Assembly: GCA_002104905.1 (NCBI GenBank)
Contig: MCFE01000251.1
Coordinates: 49,887 to 113,886 of the forward strand
Length of the DNA stretch: 64,000 bases
Direction of reading: 5' to 3'
Source of the DNA: Basidiobolus meristosporus CBS 931.73
Lineage: Eukaryota; Basidiobolomycota; Basidiobolomycetes; Basidiobolales; Basidiobolaceae
Shown: piece by piece, positions 48,701 to 59,503 of the stretch
Layout: every line of letters begins with the position of its first letter
Position numbering within the stretch: position 1 is the stretch's first letter
Notes under the pieces: model-generated
Database searches by the model: none
Seen by the model: only the letters and a program-made list of their open reading frames with translations
Told to the model about the DNA's origin: nothing
Position numbers and translations under genes: made by a program

Positions 48701-49708
48701 CATCCGCGGTTATGCCCACATTCTTTTCCGTAGGATCTTGCCAATAGTGCATCACTGTAAAATGAAGGCTGGGTTTCGTTGTCCCGGTGACTCTGATCCT
48801 CCTGCAATCATTCGGGTGTTGATGCCATCTTGTACAAATCGAAGCCCAATCGCAGAAGGCTCCATGGCTTACCCCATCACTGGCACACCTGATGATCACG
48901 ATTTTAGGTAGGGCCGCACTAAGGTTTGGGTGGGCGCCGCCTGGCTAGGCGCATAGAGCAGCAGCTGGATGGTCCGCTGCATCAGAGTTGAGAACCTGAA
49001 ATGGAAATGGACACTGGACCGCTGAATTCTGGCAACGCCATCATGTTGGTTTGCTCAGTCTAGTTGGCCGTGGATAGTGGAGATTGGTGATTGAGCATTG
49101 TATTATCCTCCAGAACAGCTGTAGTTCGTTATGTGGAATCTCCTGATGGCTAAATGAAATCATGTTTCCCATTAGCATGCAGAGCATCTGATCCTCGCGA
49201 TCTCTAACCACCCCAATTATCATAGTCTCAGCAAGGCTCCATTTGTAGTGAATCTTTTCATGCATGGTTTTTTGTAGTATTCATCCTCAATAATATCGAC
49301 ATTCTCGTACAAACGTATAATTGCGCCCTGCTCGATCATTAAATATCGCCTTACTCGCTTTCAAGTGCTAAAGCCGAATTGGTCATGAGGAAAGGAGACT
49401 GTATCATTATACGTATTACCTAAATGCAGATGTCCTGATCTAAATCAGTTGCGGTCTTTATATTGATTTCTTTGTTGAGTTAGCTAGACTAAAATAATCG
49501 AGACATCTTATAAGACCGTCACAAGCACTTCAACACTTTGCTTTAGATATTATTTGTAATTTATTGCAACATTACAGCATACCAAGTGGCCTGATAGACA
49601 CCATTTCTCACCGGTCTTTGGTTAAAAAGAAACTTGACCCCCTTCGACTGTTCCCTATTCCTTGGGGTGTTCATTTCCTTCATCCACATTGCTATCATTC
49701 CTGCTTCA
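45760..49708. other. Intergenic stretch, no gene firmly supported
   Basis: Possible fragments only. 46379-46615 (+) has a frame reading MEISRKYNAEQILFGYR and on, with a coding-like composition but no usable upstream start. 48242 onward (+) opens MADYQEEVDAGSYCRYYY with a possible donor after about 60 codons. 48585-48899 (-) contains QILQYEPGAQYEFFQHHEF, faintly like the prolyl 4-hydroxylase metal-site region. None forms a complete gene in my reading. Confidence 0.5.
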
Positions 49709-51151
49709 ATGAGTGACTGGAGCAACCACCTAAATGATGGCCGTATGTACCAGCAACCCGAAGTGGTCTCCATGTACTCTAGTTCAGCAGCTAGCATAGA
49801 TAATTATGCGCTATCTTATCATCCCAATTCTATTCCTCAGCTACAGTCTTCAATCTTATCCGGCAACGCAAGCCATCATGAGCTTACCTACTCTCCTAAT
49901 GACTTCCTTGGCATTATGCCGATGCTTCCAACAACAGCAGCAACATCATTTGCAAGCAATATAGCTCCATTCCAATTTCATGGTAAGTAGCTCAAGTGTG
50001 TTTTTGTTGGCTTCTCCACTTCTTAAATACCATACGGTAAACCGCCTCTCCAGCCGTTTTGTCGGTTATTGTGTTTGCCGAAGTATTACAAAAGCTAAGA
50101 ATAAGCGCACTCTATCCACACATACAAAGATGTTTAGAAGAGGATGTTCGAAGGAAAATAGAGCAACTCATCGATGGTAGTTTTCCAACGCTCTTCATCC
50201 AATCAAGTATTTCAAGGGCATGGATTGAGTGGAGACTCTTAAAAAAGTTGCCAATAGATAAGCAAGCAGATGGAACAAGAGTTAACTCGACGGAATTTCC
50301 GAAACATCACGGTTGGCATCTTGCTTCTCGACTCGGTTACGTAATGGCAAACACAATATTGGAGAGGCAGCCTCAGTGCTCGCACACTGATACTACTATC
50401 TGTGTGTTAAATCACCGCATGCCGTTTTATTTCTACAAGCTAGATGCAGCGACTCGTACTGACTCTTTTACTTCTGTATAAACTTGCTGAACAAATTGTG
50501 CGATTCTTCGCTACGTTATCATAAACCAGACGCACCTCTAGGCCATGACGTGAGAAATTTTACTGAGGAACAACTAGAGCGGCTAGAGGACATCTATCTC
50601 ACTTCAGGACGATATGGGTGCCCTTCTAGTCAGACACAGTATATTCTTGCTCATTCGTTTGGTTGCTCAGAGACTCAGGTATGCGGCATATCAATGCCTG
50701 CTGGCATGCTGTATTCATCTTTCTGTCTACATAGATCAACGCATGGTTTACAAGGCGTAGAGAGAGGGAGTCTCAAGTTAAAATTCAAACCGGCTATGCT
50801 GGCGGTAATTCATAAGAAGTGTCATCAATTCGTGTAGATTGCTCATCTTGCAAATTTCTTTTGGCAGCGCAAGGGGACCGCCGATTCAATGTTCTAGGTA
50901 ACTCTAGTAGTTAGATGTCAAAACGTAATCCTTACCTAACGGAAAGTACATTTGGATTGACTAGGGTGGCCATCGTTGGGCTCGATCGTGAATCCGGTCG
51001 TTGAAAGAGCAAGCAATGGTAATATTTAAAGTTCTAGCAGTCAAGCGTCCGATAAATGTGCTCAATAGCTTTGGGCAGTTCAAAGCGCCCTTCAATTTCG
51101 CGAGCCATTAAATCGACCGAATCCAATACACCACAAGGATCAGATCAATGA
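49709..51151 (+). CDS. Homeodomain protein, seven exons
   Basis: Model: 49709-49982, 50054-50455, 50530-50678, 50735-50804, 50868-50897, 50965-51018, 51069-51151. All seven exons phase to a TGA, total 353 aa. The DNA-binding domain spans about 231-289: FTEEQLERLEDIY (helix 1), an insert-like RYGCPSS, QTQYILAHSFGCSETQ (helix 2 and turn), and INAWFTRRRER (recognition helix), with an intron between Gln275 and Ile276. From helix 1 to the WF pair there are three residues more than in typical homeodomains, as in the TALE class. The residue expected to be Asn51 is Arg282. The first 225 residues have Ser/Pro/Asn-rich and helical parts. The exon 2 donor (GTACTG) is weak. This could be a mating-type (HD) gene or another fungal homeodomain regulator. 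Confidence 0.75.
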
Positions 51152-51222
51152 CTGTAAGATTTCACAGTCATTAATATACGCATCCGGAAATGCTCACTTC
51201 CTACTCAGTAGATTGGCCTTCT

Positions 51223-54200
51223 ATGATGGACTTGGCTCCTATAAAAGCCGACAACATACTGAATGCGGAACGTAAGATCATCAATTTGGATCCCTTGCAT
51301 TTTTCCTATTACAGAACTGTTCGGCTGAAACTTGTGGAAATTGTTAGCTTTGAGTAGCAGCGCCTTTAGTGGATTTGAATTGAACTATCCCAGCGATTTG
51401 CCCAAAGACAACGACTCGCAAGATGCCTCCAATTTGGGCGACTTTCTGGCGGGGATAGAAACTTGTTCGTATTACATTCATTTCAACAAGACGTTTGTAC
51501 TAACCCAGATTTCTGACGTATCTTTGTTATGCTATTCTCAGTGGAAGGTATACTTGTGAGCATAATGGCCATGTTGTAGCAAAAATTCATCCCGTTATAT
51601 TTATTAAGCCCAGTGTAATTCTCAAGGAGCAATGCGTATGGAAGGTAAGATCTCAAAAAGTGGATTTGTGTGCGCTTTGCTTAATTTTTAATTTAGAGCT
51701 TTCAGGGATGCCGAGTGGTAAGTTTACTGAATCTCATGCGCCCCGACTAGCACATCGATGATTGACTCCACGTACCTCTAGTTGGCTACGGCTTGCTTGC
51801 ATCGCCTGGTGGGTATTTCTCAACATATTGATGTTAAATCCATTTCTTTCACAAACTACAAGGAGGCTAAACTGCAGTCTTGGCTCATAGGTAACCCACA
51901 TACGCCAACAACTCTACAAGGTAACCATCTGTTGGGTGGACAGCTCTATTGGATATTAGATTCTTATACAACTCTAGACTGGCCCTTACTAGCCCCACTA
52001 TCGAATAGCAGTAGCCATTGTAAGTATTTTCTGGTATTCCTGGATTAATTGGTGCGATACAGTCATCAATCAAACTTCCACTGTAGCAAACATTTTCACG
52101 CCGACGACAACCTTTGAATCAAGTATGCAGTCATAGTTTGTAGAATGCACTTGCCATAATACTGACAAATACAATAGGTACTCTCCATACCGACCTAAGC
52201 GTCAATGCGAGCTGCGTACCATCCAAATTGGATTCATTTCCAACCGGTGACGCAGATACGGAAGCTGTGACCTTCTCTAAGAGCTTCGAGATTAGTCCAC
52301 AAAGTGGTTTGTGTATTTAATCTTAGCAAGCGAAGTTAAGCGCATGCCATTTATTCATGAACTTAAGACCTTCAGAAATGCACGAGCAATATCCCTTTCT
52401 CACGACTACCGGGATCAGCAACCTCTACTGGTTCTGCATCGCAATTAGGTAAACTACCTGTTTTTGAAAGTGCACACACACTCCTACTCACTATGGCGAC
52501 TGATACCGCGTCTGAGTTACAGTCGATACCTCTGGAGCAAGATCCACTATCAATGGATTGGCATTTGCTCCTATCACCCCTCATCACCGCGCAGCCCTTG
52601 CGTTCAATGCAGAATTTTCCAATTATCCTGGCGCGGTCTTTGGTTTTCCTTACAACTGGGGAAATCCAAGCTTGATCCATCAAGTGGTACCAGGGATGCT
52701 GCAAAGCTACCAGCACACGGCGAACAGTGAGTGTAATTTACACCTGGATTCGGCCACCGTTAACGAAAACATCCGTATTTTTAGCATTTTCCCAAGGTTA
52801 TCATAAAAGCGTCCGCGGCACTCCAGGTACGTAGATTCTGTCCAGCTATCAAGAATCGAGCTTGGATGCAGTACTCACCCTTAAAAAATGGTAGGGCGTC
52901 CAAAGTATGTGATTGAAGTTGTTGTCCCGCCTCCCCGAAGTTGGTAAATCCCCCTCGAATTCGTGCCAAGCTCACTACTAACAGCACCATGCCAGAGGAT
53001 TTGCCGTTAGATGATGACCCAGGCATCGATGAAGAAAGCGTTGATGACTTGATGCATCTACTCACTCCCCTCGTTAACAAGGATTGGGGACTGGGCCACG
53101 TTGATCATATTCCCAAGTTCGTGAAGTTTATGCGAAGCGAAGAGAAATCGTCGCGTCGTTCCCTTCTGTTGACGGTCCTAGTGAACACAACTGATCGTAC
53201 AACGCTAAGATCGTAAGTCCAGCTGAGCCACTACTTCGTGACCGTTGCTAACTTGGGCTTGTTACATATATAGGTTCTCGTATTCAAGGGGTCTTACCGT
53301 ATTGCGAATGTGGATAGTTCAGGCCCAGAAAGAGAACAGCCCATTGCTCATCAAATCGCTAGAGGTGATTTCGAAAAGCTTGTTTACTCTGATTTAGAAT
53401 TGAGCTGATACGCGATTTCGTAAGGCATTGAAAAACATTCCAATGGAAATTAATGTTCTCAAAGAATCCATGCTTGGCCGTGTGATCAGAGCACTGAAGA
53501 ATTCAGAAGAAAAAGGTAAGTGCAAACTATCTGCAGAGAGTATAGCGGCCGTGTGATAATTTGTGTATTTCTAGACATCAAAGCACTTGCTACAGAGCTG
53601 ATGAATCGATGGACTAAACTGATTCAACAAGAACGTACGTGGGTTCATAACAAATCACTCATGGAAATACTGACACGAATTATCTATTCTCTTTGGTAGC
53701 TACACCACCCCTGACGAAGAATACTCAGCCAAGGTAACATACCCTCTACCATCATGCATAATAATTTGGAATACTGAGCTGTTGTTTCGAAAGTAGTGAG
53801 AATATCGAGACTAAGCGAGTAGCTCCATCCCGCGGAGAACCGCAAAAGCCATTACGCCCTGAAAAGACGTCTAGCCCTGACGTGGTATGTTTGTAGAAAT
53901 TCATCAATATGTGGAGTATTTTTACTCAACAGTATCGTCATTGCAGAAGAATGAGAGGCCGGCTTACTCTGAGATGCTCAGAACCGGGCCAATGGAGATA
54001 CACAAGGTTACTAATTCCAACAAGAGGAAAAGCCCTCCTGGAGCAAGCACCGACTTTTTTGTAGATAAACCTGCCTCCTCGTTACCGAGAGCCACCAAAT
54101 CCAACTCGATATTTAAACTTAGCGCACAATCAACCTCGAAGGAGAAGAGGAATACATTCTCGCCATTGGACGCCCTGCTGCCGAAAATACTCTCCAAAGG

Positions 54201-55471
54201 AGGGAATAGGCAAGAGATTTGGCAAATTCCTCCACACTGCCTAGCATGCACTAAACTTGATTTCTAATTGTAGCTTGAAGCGTAAGCACGGGCAGGGATA
54301 CAAGCTTTCTAGTACGGCCATCACAACATCAGAGCCACATCCTTCCACTAGGCCTGACACCGAAAGCCTCCTGAAGCCAGGGACCAAGAAGAAGCGCGTT
54401 ACATTTGCACCCAGCTCTTCACTCTTGCAAATTAGAGAATTCAAAACTATCTTGGTAAGTCTTTGTATAGCTATTCCATTAGGGTGGAATATTCAATTGC
54501 CACCGGACCTCACAGGAAGAGCCATACATGCCGGTATCAAAAGATTGGGAAAGCCCGAAAAAGATCCACTTTGCTGTTGATATTGTTCAAAGAGGAGGCA
54601 ATAGCTCTGAGGTTTCCGCACAGCAGGCGCGCGAATCCCAATTCCCTTCTATAATTTATGTAAGTGAAGGTAAAATCCCGAGTACTCCGCAAGAGCCGGA
54701 CGAGCTTCCCGTTGACGGCCTTTCCCACGAACCAAAAGTGATCCCCCTCTACGATGTTGGGAGCGAGGCCTTCCAGTTGTCACAGCTATTGTCGCAAGTA
54801 TCAGTTGCAAGCTTTTTAGCTCCCGAATTGTCATCCAATCAAACCACAGATTGCAAGCTACAACCCAGCAGCCCTTCAGGGCCACGGGAATGCTCAGTGG
54901 AAACTCAGGATCCTCCGTATGACCCAGACAACCCTGAGCCTGACATGCTGAACTCAAGTCACACGAGTCAGTATAGAGGGCAGTATAGGTTGGTTTTAGA
55001 ATATGTTAGAGTTGACGATTGGCTGCTAAAATATCACCTGCACATTCTAGTGAGGCCGGAGAAGAATCATACAGTACATTTCAAGGCTACTCTCAGGTAA
55101 CATCCAATGAACTGTCTGCGCGGTCGTCTGATTTTAATAGCGTTTAGAATTCGCAAGAGCAGTATGATACATATCAGCCGTATTACAGTAATTATGACCA
55201 ATATCAGGGCAATGAATACGATTCTGAATGGGACCGTGGTTTGAGCTATGATGAGCGCCAAGGAAGGTGCACTCCTGGGAAGAAATCGCATAAGCGAGGT
55301 AGAAGTCGCGGAAGAACCGGCCCAAACCTCAATAATAATCGCTGGAAGTCGGGGGATGATTTGGCAACGAACACTAGGTCCGCATCTGCACCATGTAAAT
55401 TCTATGCGGAGGGAAACTGTCGATATGGAGAAAAGTGCCGCTTTTCGCATCAGCTTGGTAGAGATCGTTGA
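51223..55471 (+). CDS. PNUTS/Ppn1-like nuclear PP1-docking protein (TFIIS N-terminal and CCCH zinc finger)
   Basis: From 52523 to the stop the exons phase: 52523-52726, 52785-52826, 52895-52943, 52985-53212, 53274-53364, 53425-53515, 53575-53634, 53700-53733, 53797-53884, 53947-54209, 54274-54454, 54516-54988, 55051-55096, 55148-55471. Upstream exons to an ATG near 51223 look coding but I could not phase the junction at about 52300-52376. Parts in order: a GRPK AT-hook-like motif, the TFIIS N-terminal (LW) helical domain (53.0-53.6 kb), a disordered basic region, KKKRVTF (54395-54406 encodes RVTF, the PP1 RVxF docking motif) with LLQIREF after it, a Tyr/Gln-rich stretch, and a C-terminal CCCH finger C-x7-C-x5-C-x3-H (55394-55450). 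Human PNUTS has the same three landmarks in this order. In that family the protein recruits PP1 to the cleavage/polyadenylation and transcription termination machinery. Confidence 0.82.
54210..54273 (+). other. GC-AG intron in the PNUTS-like gene
   Basis: The exon ending AATAG is followed by GCAAGAG, and the acceptor is AATTGTAG, 64 nt apart, with a CTAA-type branch region before it. The flanking exons join in phase 2. No GT donor exists in the interval that would restore the frame. Confidence 0.65.
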
Positions 55472-56059
55472 TTAGACAGTATGGACGGTTTTGCTTGATT
55501 GAGTTTTGGATACTGGGAAGATTTTATTATTGTGCCGGAATGCAAACCAATAATTCTCGTAGTACATGTAGTGGGATTAATTTTGGCAATGACGTGGCTT
55601 TATGCATAAGTAGATTCTGATATGAAATGCCACAACAGTGATGATCTAGTCACATGATTTATTTGAATGCCGTTCTTGAGATGTATATTAGGCTTGATTT
55701 TACATGCGATCAAGTTGGTGTACCATCACTATGCGCGCAGATACACCATAATAATACACTATGCCCCTGGACCTACCTATTTCACACATACTTTCGGTTA
55801 ACATAGCTTATATGCTAACTGAATCCCATCATTTTTACCATTAAACAGGCATAGTGGATCTTAACAGAGCGTATATTTGGGTTGACTCCTAATTAACTTG
55901 ACAACAAACAGGGAAACAGCCATTGGAACTTGGATATAAAACGGATTAATTTTTGATTTACATATAGTATAATTGACGACTACATAATCATTGGATATTT
56001 TACAAATTTCAGGCAATCAAGAGTCGACGTTTCTACAGATGTAATGGCTGAGTTATTCA
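55472..56059. other. Convergent intergenic region
   Basis: Lies between the 3' ends of the PNUTS-like gene (+) and the coiled-coil gene (-). No coding signal seen; AT-rich with likely polyadenylation regions of both genes. Confidence 0.6.
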
Positions 56060-57739
56060 TTAATTCTCCAAGTAGCCCACGCTGATGTTTACCTTGACCT
56101 GACTCTTTGGGACCGAGGGTTTTTTCTTACTGTTTTTCACCATGAGCGTGACTGGAACGGATGTTTCGTGGTCTTAAATTCAAGGTCGAGCTGAGCCACT
56201 AGCTTTCTACATGTGTAAATGTCGTGGAATGATTACCATTTTCTCTGCCTCCCGTTTCCTTACTATTTGATGCGCTTGACGTAGGTACGGCTGCTTCTTG
56301 GCAACCTATTACTTCGTCTAGAAATGATATTAGGAGCTTGATTCGAATACTTTCGGTGATTATCACCTATCGAATATATCGAACGTTACCTGTGTTGTTC
56401 AAGGAGGCTGTTGCAGATGTGGTGGGAATATCCTTGGCTAACTGAGAGCTGTTACATAAGTTGATAAGAATATTGTTATATGTGGCCTTTTTTCTAGGTA
56501 CACGATTCAAGCCTACTTTTTACACAACTCGTTTAGGGATTCTTGATTTGTTAACTGGGCACTCTGAAGGGATATATTAATTTTAATGCAAAAACACTAG
56601 AAAATTTGATTTCTTACCAATACGCTGCCACATTTTTTCTCTAACTCCTTCAAACAATTTATGACTTGGCCAACCTGTTCTGAAACATTCTTTGTAATGG
56701 TTAGATGTGATATAAAAGATATATCATTATTGTCTTTAAAACCGTAATATTTTGCTGCATTCGGGTCACTTCGATGTTCAGTTGTTGCTCTACTTTGGCC
56801 TCCATGGAGTCCACTTTGCGCACAACCGCTTTCACTGGATATTCAAAATATTAGAACGTGAATTTTTCATGGATACATATATGTCGTACAAATCTCCTCA
56901 GAAATAGCTTCGCAGATCTCTGCGGTCATTTCTTTGCTCCTAGTCATAATTCCGTCAAAAAGGTCTTGCTGGTGTTCGCTAAACTCCAACGTCAACTGTT
57001 TGCATTTTTCATGATATACTAGAGTAGTGCATAGCATATCAGAACAGACGGCATCGAATTCCCGTACGCGACTTTTCAAGTGTCGAATATCGGTGGAGGG
57101 AAATTTATCACTCTCCTCGGAGTATAAGCTGTAGTCCAGGGCTACCTTTGAGCTCAGTATCTCCTTTTCTTCTTGCGTATCGCTTTTCTTTGCTTTCTCT
57201 GCTTCGTCAAGAGTGGCCTTCAGAGATGGTAGTGAAATGTACCGCTTAAAAATTGCTTTGACATCTGCATTGTTACTATTCAGCTTGGTGAATTCTTTTA
57301 GTCTTTGTGGTCAGAAATATTAAATCAACTGATATTGATATATACATTGTTGTTGTTCTCTGATAATTCAGCATTATGGTGTTTGTCGTGGGCAATAAGG
57401 TGATTTCCTTCATGATCTGATATTGCAGTACAATCACTATCGAACTCGTTCTCTTCCATACTTGCTGAGAATTGGGGCTAATGTATGTAAGTTAAGAGTG
57501 CTAGTTAAGAAATAAAAAAACGAAATATTATTAATTACCAATGCGGTTTGCTGTGTGGAGTTTAATATACCACTTGCCTCACGTGGGCCACTGATTACTT
57601 TTCTATTACTACATCCCTTATGGTGTAGACTTGGCATCGGCTGAGGGGAATCAAATATTGTAGAGGACAATGATGAGGGATTTTCGCTAATAGACGATGG
57701 AGAGGGTAGCGGATACGACTTGCTTAATCTACTGACCAT
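56060..57739 (-). CDS. Unknown coiled-coil protein, nine exons
   Basis: Exons (minus): 57739-57539, 57477-57346, about 57302-56890, 56834-56743, 56689-56618, 56563-56517, 56448-56390, 56317-56237, 56172-56060 (TAA). All junctions from exon 3 onward keep phase; the exon 2/3 junction near 57300-57346 does not, so one boundary there is wrong or a small exon is missed. About 400 aa. The start is Ser/Pro-rich (PLPSPSSISENPSSLSSTIF), suggestive of CDK-type phosphorylation sites. The middle is helical with long coiled-coil stretches (LKATLDEAEKAKK, KAVVRKVDSMEAKVEQQL, GQVINCLKELEKK). Then comes a Ser/Thr linker and a basic-to-beta tail ending VKVNISVGYLEN. I do not recognise it; the layout would suit a kinetochore, spindle-pole or meiotic protein, but this is a guess. 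Confidence 0.65.
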
Positions 57740-59107
57740 AATTTTAATGTTGAAGTCAAATTTTCCAGTTCCAATTTACTTGCCTTTCAGCTTTAATACC
57801 TTCACCTGCATATACACAGAAATGCATCATCGCTGTTGTGCACCTAGTTGATATTAATCTCAAACACAGTTATATGCTAAATGCTCATTCATGGCAATTT
57901 ATTCGTCGTAACAATTTACCAAACTTGATGGCATATCATGAACGAGAGTTACTGCGGTATGCTCATTGCAGATGTATATCACTCTCTTCACATGTATGGA
58001 TAGGATTTACACATATTTGCAATGGCTTAGAAATATTAAGGATAGATAAAAGTATTGATTTGTGTGGTTGAATAACAATCATACCCTTGGTATAATCCAA
58101 GCACATAAGAGCATCATATAGAAATTAAACTCCATCACTAAGAATAATGAGTTTGTAGTATATTTGAGGTATATGACTGCTTTGTGGTTGAGGAGTAATA
58201 TGATTAATTCAGTATGCACATTCGTTTGTTGCGGACTTCAAATTACAGCAAATATCGGAACCTCAGTAAATCTAGTACATAGTTTTACTTGACTTTTGAA
58301 CCATCGCCGAAACTTAGAAGTTTGAGCTAGGCCTAAATGCGCAACTTTGTAGAGCATAATGAGTACTGCCATGTTTGTGACTTCGGTTAATCTACACTCA
58401 AGTTTGTATTTACTGATCAGCATGTTCTTAAGTGCATGTCCAGACGAGCTGCATAATGCCACTCTTATCTCATCACAAAGCTACAGGTACTTATTGCCAG
58501 TACATGTGAACACAAAAATATACCACTGCATCATAGCTGCTAAAAATAAAGAGATGGCCCTATCCGCTTTCATCACTTAACTTTAATTATGCTAAACATT
58601 CGTGGACCAGTGAATTGCTGGTACTAGACCTGGTTTACATATACACTAAATGTTTCTGGATAAAGTTACTTGATCGGAGCGGGATATCCATATAGAGGCG
58701 TATGAGAAGCTGAAAGCGTTTGGTTTCAACATCGTATCTAGAGTTGCCCTATACATAGGTGAATGTAAGGTTGAATACACATTATATATTTGGTTGCTTC
58801 ATGCTAGCTATTTGTCCAGTGATCCTCTAAATCACTTGTGCTGGAACATAACCTGATTAACTAATCGGAAATTAGCTCCGCTACCAGGATAACTGACCTT
58901 GTTTACGTAGGTTCCCCACGCCTAGAACGATGCCCTCTACAATACTACTACTTCTGAATAGATGTTTCTGTTTCCTAGTCACCCAACCTATTAGTATCCG
59001 CTTCTTGATGATTTATCACTCTGAAGGCAAACAACTGCTTTACCAAAATCCAAGCACCTTGGCTATGGGACTGAAACACAATATAAATACTGCGCAGTTT
59101 ACAATTA
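57740..59107. other. Subtelomeric non-coding stretch
   Basis: AT-rich, no gene seen. It ends at ATTAGGGAGG (59104-59113), where a telomere-like TTAGGG unit meets the G-run (C tail on the minus strand) of the first LINE remnant. Confidence 0.5.
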
Positions 59108-59503
59108 GGGAGGGGGGGGGTAACATCTCCATTATAGTGAAATCTTTATTTTGCTAAGTAGCCAGAAAAATCACTAGCTAAAAAATAAAGTAGCTAACCA
59201 AGAGTTTCCAAATGTCTTAAGTATATATTCTAACTTGAACTGAATTTCTTGGGTACTATTACACCAAATTAAATGGAGTTTTACTTGAGAGAAGAGAAAG
59301 GTGAGGGGTTTTGGGGAAGCTGAAAGTTGTAAGTGATGCTTGTCTATATAATAAATATCTCTATGAGAAATAATTGTCAAGGTATAATCCAAAGGCCATC
59401 ACAAAATTAAAGTCCTGTGACAATGATGTATTGATCCTGTCAGGACACCATACAAAGACTATTGTGAAGTAATTGCACCCCAGATCTCACAAAAAACTTA
59501 GTT
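59108..59503 (-). mobile_element. LINE remnant C, about 0.4 kb, 3' end only
   Basis: The minus-strand frame 59392-59174 reads YYIDKHHLQLSASPKPLTFLF and on to EYILKTF, clearly related to the C terminus of the LINE copy at 61660 (DYIDQKHLQFVLPPKPLNFIF ... DYLLERF). It is followed by the shared 3' tail (GGCTACTT, AATAAAGATTTCAC, then a C run). It is 5'-truncated at about 59503 where the C tail of copy B begins. The terminal hairpin is degenerate here, so this is the oldest copy by appearance, as expected for the one furthest from the telomere. Confidence 0.8.
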
